Assembly: GCA_049999725.1 (NCBI GenBank)
Contig: JBNGIS010011284.1
Span: 1 to 30,677 of the forward strand
Reading direction: 5' to 3'
Source of the DNA: Haplomitrium mnioides
Lineage: Eukaryota; Marchantiophyta; Haplomitriopsida; Calobryales
Length of the DNA: 30,677 nt
Part shown: piece by piece, positions 29,200 through 30,677 of the stretch
Layout: every line of letters begins with the position of its first letter
How positions within the stretch are numbered: the stretch's first letter is position 1
Program-made: the position numbers and the translations under genes
Notes under the pieces: generated by a model
Database searches by the model: none
Seen by the model: the letters and a program-made list of their open reading frames with translations, nothing else
What the model was told of the DNA's origin: nothing

Positions 29200-29575
29200 A
29201 CTTGACTTTGAGCATCATAGCCAACAAAGTCTATGCAAGCATAGACTCTAAACCAGAACCGTAAAGCCTATGCATGCATAGACTCTGAACAAGAATCTTA
29301 AATCCTCTGCGTGCTTAGACTCTGAACAAGAACAATGAAGTTATGCATGCATGGACTTTCAACTAGAATCCTAGAGCCAAAACACGCCAAGATTCTAAAC
29401 AAGAACCCTGCAGCCTATACAAGCATAGACATTGAACAAGAACCCTTTGACCAATGGGTACAGGGACTCTAAACAACAACCTTATAGCTTAAGCACGCAG
29501 GGAATCCGAACAAGAACTACAAAGCTTTAATGCGCAAAGACACTAAACAATGTGCAAAGACTCCAAATCATTATT
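29200..29575. repeat. 37-bp minisatellite, about 10 degenerate units
   Basis: Units recur with a regular 37-base step, marked by the anchor ATAGACTCTGAACAAGAACC or its variants at about 29241, 29278, 29315, 29351, 29389, 29425, 29462, 29499 and 29536, with a shorter last unit near 29556. Palindromic TGCATGCA occurs in several units. The sequence is unrelated to the 48-bp array. It ends about 190 bases downstream of the methyltransferase remnant. Confidence 0.8.
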
Positions 29576-29764
29576 AGATTAGTAACTGCGTTTAAACCAT
29601 TCTTAGACTATCAATTAGGTCAACTTATTCTTATGCGCAATAAACTGAATCGTGATGAAAAGACTTGTAATAGATTGAAAGAGCAACAAGATGAAACTTT
29701 GGCAAAAAAAGATTTGGAAAAAATAAATTTTATTATTGATACACAGTGTACAAATACTTCCTCA

Positions 29765-30677
29765 AACTCTCTCCTCTTTGGGAGGAATTGTCTCATATAA
29801 ATCTACAAGCTGAGCATCTGCAGCCCCTAGAGAATCCTGTCAAGACTTTCCAGTCCCCGATATTACAACAAAGTCACCAGAAGCACTTGCAGTACCAAGA
29901 GGAACAAGTTCCTTGTGGTAAGCAAAAACTATCTCTGACTCAGTCACATCGGATGGCAAGGAAGCCATCTCCAAAACCCTCTGAGGAATATAAATAAACT
30001 GACATCTATCATATTCCACGGCAATGCAATTTCACATCAGTTTAAGAGCACAGACGAGGCCTATGCCAGACCCAGAGTAGAGATCAAGGATCCAATCTTG
30101 CTCTGTTGATAAATGGTCGATAAAAAAATTGTACAGAGTCTGCGGCTTCTAATAAACATTCACAATAGCATCATTTTCTGGATGTTTGTGCTTTGCAGAA
30201 ACTATAGGGCAGCTAAAAACATTCCGCATAGGCTGCCGAGGAAGTCCAGTCGCAGAAGAAGCCTGCAAATTGAAATGGCACATGCTCCTCTTTCTTTCCT
30301 TTGTCCAGTAGCCCATCGTCTAATACTCGTGGGCATGTGTGATTCTGGAACCACTAGAATGATGTATATTGCTTTTGTCTCTGCAAAAAAATAAACAATC
30401 ACATCAAACATTGTAACGAAAATGCAAGAGAAATAAAAAACAAAGAAATCAAAAAAAATAAAAATGAAAGAACAACTCACCAGATGCCATGATCAATTGC
30501 ACAGTAGACTTCAAAAAGGGCATCCTCGACAATGCCAAACTACTGCAAAGAATGTAAGATTACAAAAAGACCAAAACTCCGAAGTAGTTACTGCCGCAAA
30601 AGATGATACCATATCAAAAATGTCATCTTTTGAAAATGGTTTCGAGTCATCATACTTGCATTCCTTTAGGTTATACC
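29765..30677 (-). pseudogene. Amino-type DNA methyltransferase-like gene remnant (N4-cytosine/N6-adenine class), partial
   Basis: On the minus strand, from the right edge: YNLKECKYDDSKPFSKDD and SSFAAVTTSEFW, a frame break near 30515, SRMPFLKSTVQLIMAS, an intron (30379-30480), then KSNIHHSSGSRITHAHEY, RQPMRNVFSCPIVSAKHKHP, KP, and WILDLYSGSGIGLVCALKLM followed by NCIAVEYDRCQF. DLYSGSG (30065-30085) fits SAM-binding motif I, and HAHEY fits the NAHEY box of amino-methyltransferases; motif I lying C-terminal suggests the beta arrangement, with the DPPY-like motif IV expected at or beyond the window edge. In-frame stops at 30320-30322, 30149-30151, 30032-30034 and 29840-29842 make it a pseudogene; most look like C-to-T changes. 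Substrate and role unknown. Confidence 0.68.
30379..30480 (-). other. Intron in the methyltransferase-like gene
   Basis: On the minus strand the donor is CTG|GTGAGTTG (intron begins at 30480) and the acceptor follows a T-rich tract, TTTATTTTTTTGCAG. Using the second AG (intron end 30379) joins TCT G to AC AAA AGC and keeps the methyltransferase frame; the first AG (30381) would not. The length is about 102 bp. The intron shows the gene was a spliced nuclear gene and not a bacterial contaminant. Confidence 0.65.

Noticed and set aside
29552-29997. Plus-strand frames of 82-83 codons (LNRDEKTCNRLKEQQDE...)
   Set aside because: The first looks protein-like, but its end, and most of the second, lie antisense to the methyltransferase remnant, which has recognisable motifs. 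No start context or family support.

Overview
The window looks like repeat-rich nuclear DNA of a green plant, probably from a large genome. Evidence: plant-type Ty1/copia LTR retrotransposons, an L1-type LINE with a zf-RVT-like C-terminal zinc segment, a GT-AG intron in the one non-transposon gene remnant, and long minisatellites. I cannot name the species. The sequence is a draft short-read assembly: five 100-N and two 10-N gaps interrupt it, and both 10-N gaps are flanked by identical 47-bp duplicates.

Layout. (1) 1-3962: two minus-strand copia elements. Element 1 is degraded (3' LTR plus RNase H/RT remnants). Element 2 sits inside it and is young-looking: its pol frame has no stops but its 5' part is missing. 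(2) 3963-8765: plus-strand copia element 3, lacking its 5' LTR, broken by frameshifts and by a LINE 3' fragment, with a complete 3' LTR. It abuts element 2 head to head near 3962. (3) 8766-10974: remnant sequence, then an intact 291-codon gag with primer-binding site and 5' LTR (element B, minus), without pol. (4) 10975-11778: unassigned, possibly another retroelement end. (5) 11779-13128: gag, primer-binding site and 5' LTR of element 4 (minus), inserted in the RT region of element 5. (6) 13129-about 21405: element 5 (minus, decayed), which hosts a 603-bp insertion with 97-bp terminal direct repeats and a 14-bp target duplication, and a 5'-truncated LINE (15091-19584). That LINE itself contains two solo LTRs of one family in opposite orientation, each with its own 5-bp target duplication. 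(7) 21406-23600: no recognisable gene. (8) About 23640-28925: a 5.3-kb minisatellite of 48-bp units. (9) About 29200-29575: a second minisatellite, 37-bp units. (10) 29765-30677 (minus): decayed intron-containing gene for an amino-type (N4-cytosine/N6-adenine) DNA methyltransferase-like protein, running off the right edge.

Most of the window is therefore a nest of retrotransposons. Insertion order can be read from target duplications: element 5, then the LINE, then the solo LTRs. No intact cellular gene was found. The items most worth following are the methyltransferase pseudogene, a primer-binding site matching the anticodon arm of initiator tRNA-Met in three copia copies, the 603-bp terminal-repeat insertion, and the 48-bp array whose period keeps several frames open without evidence of coding.
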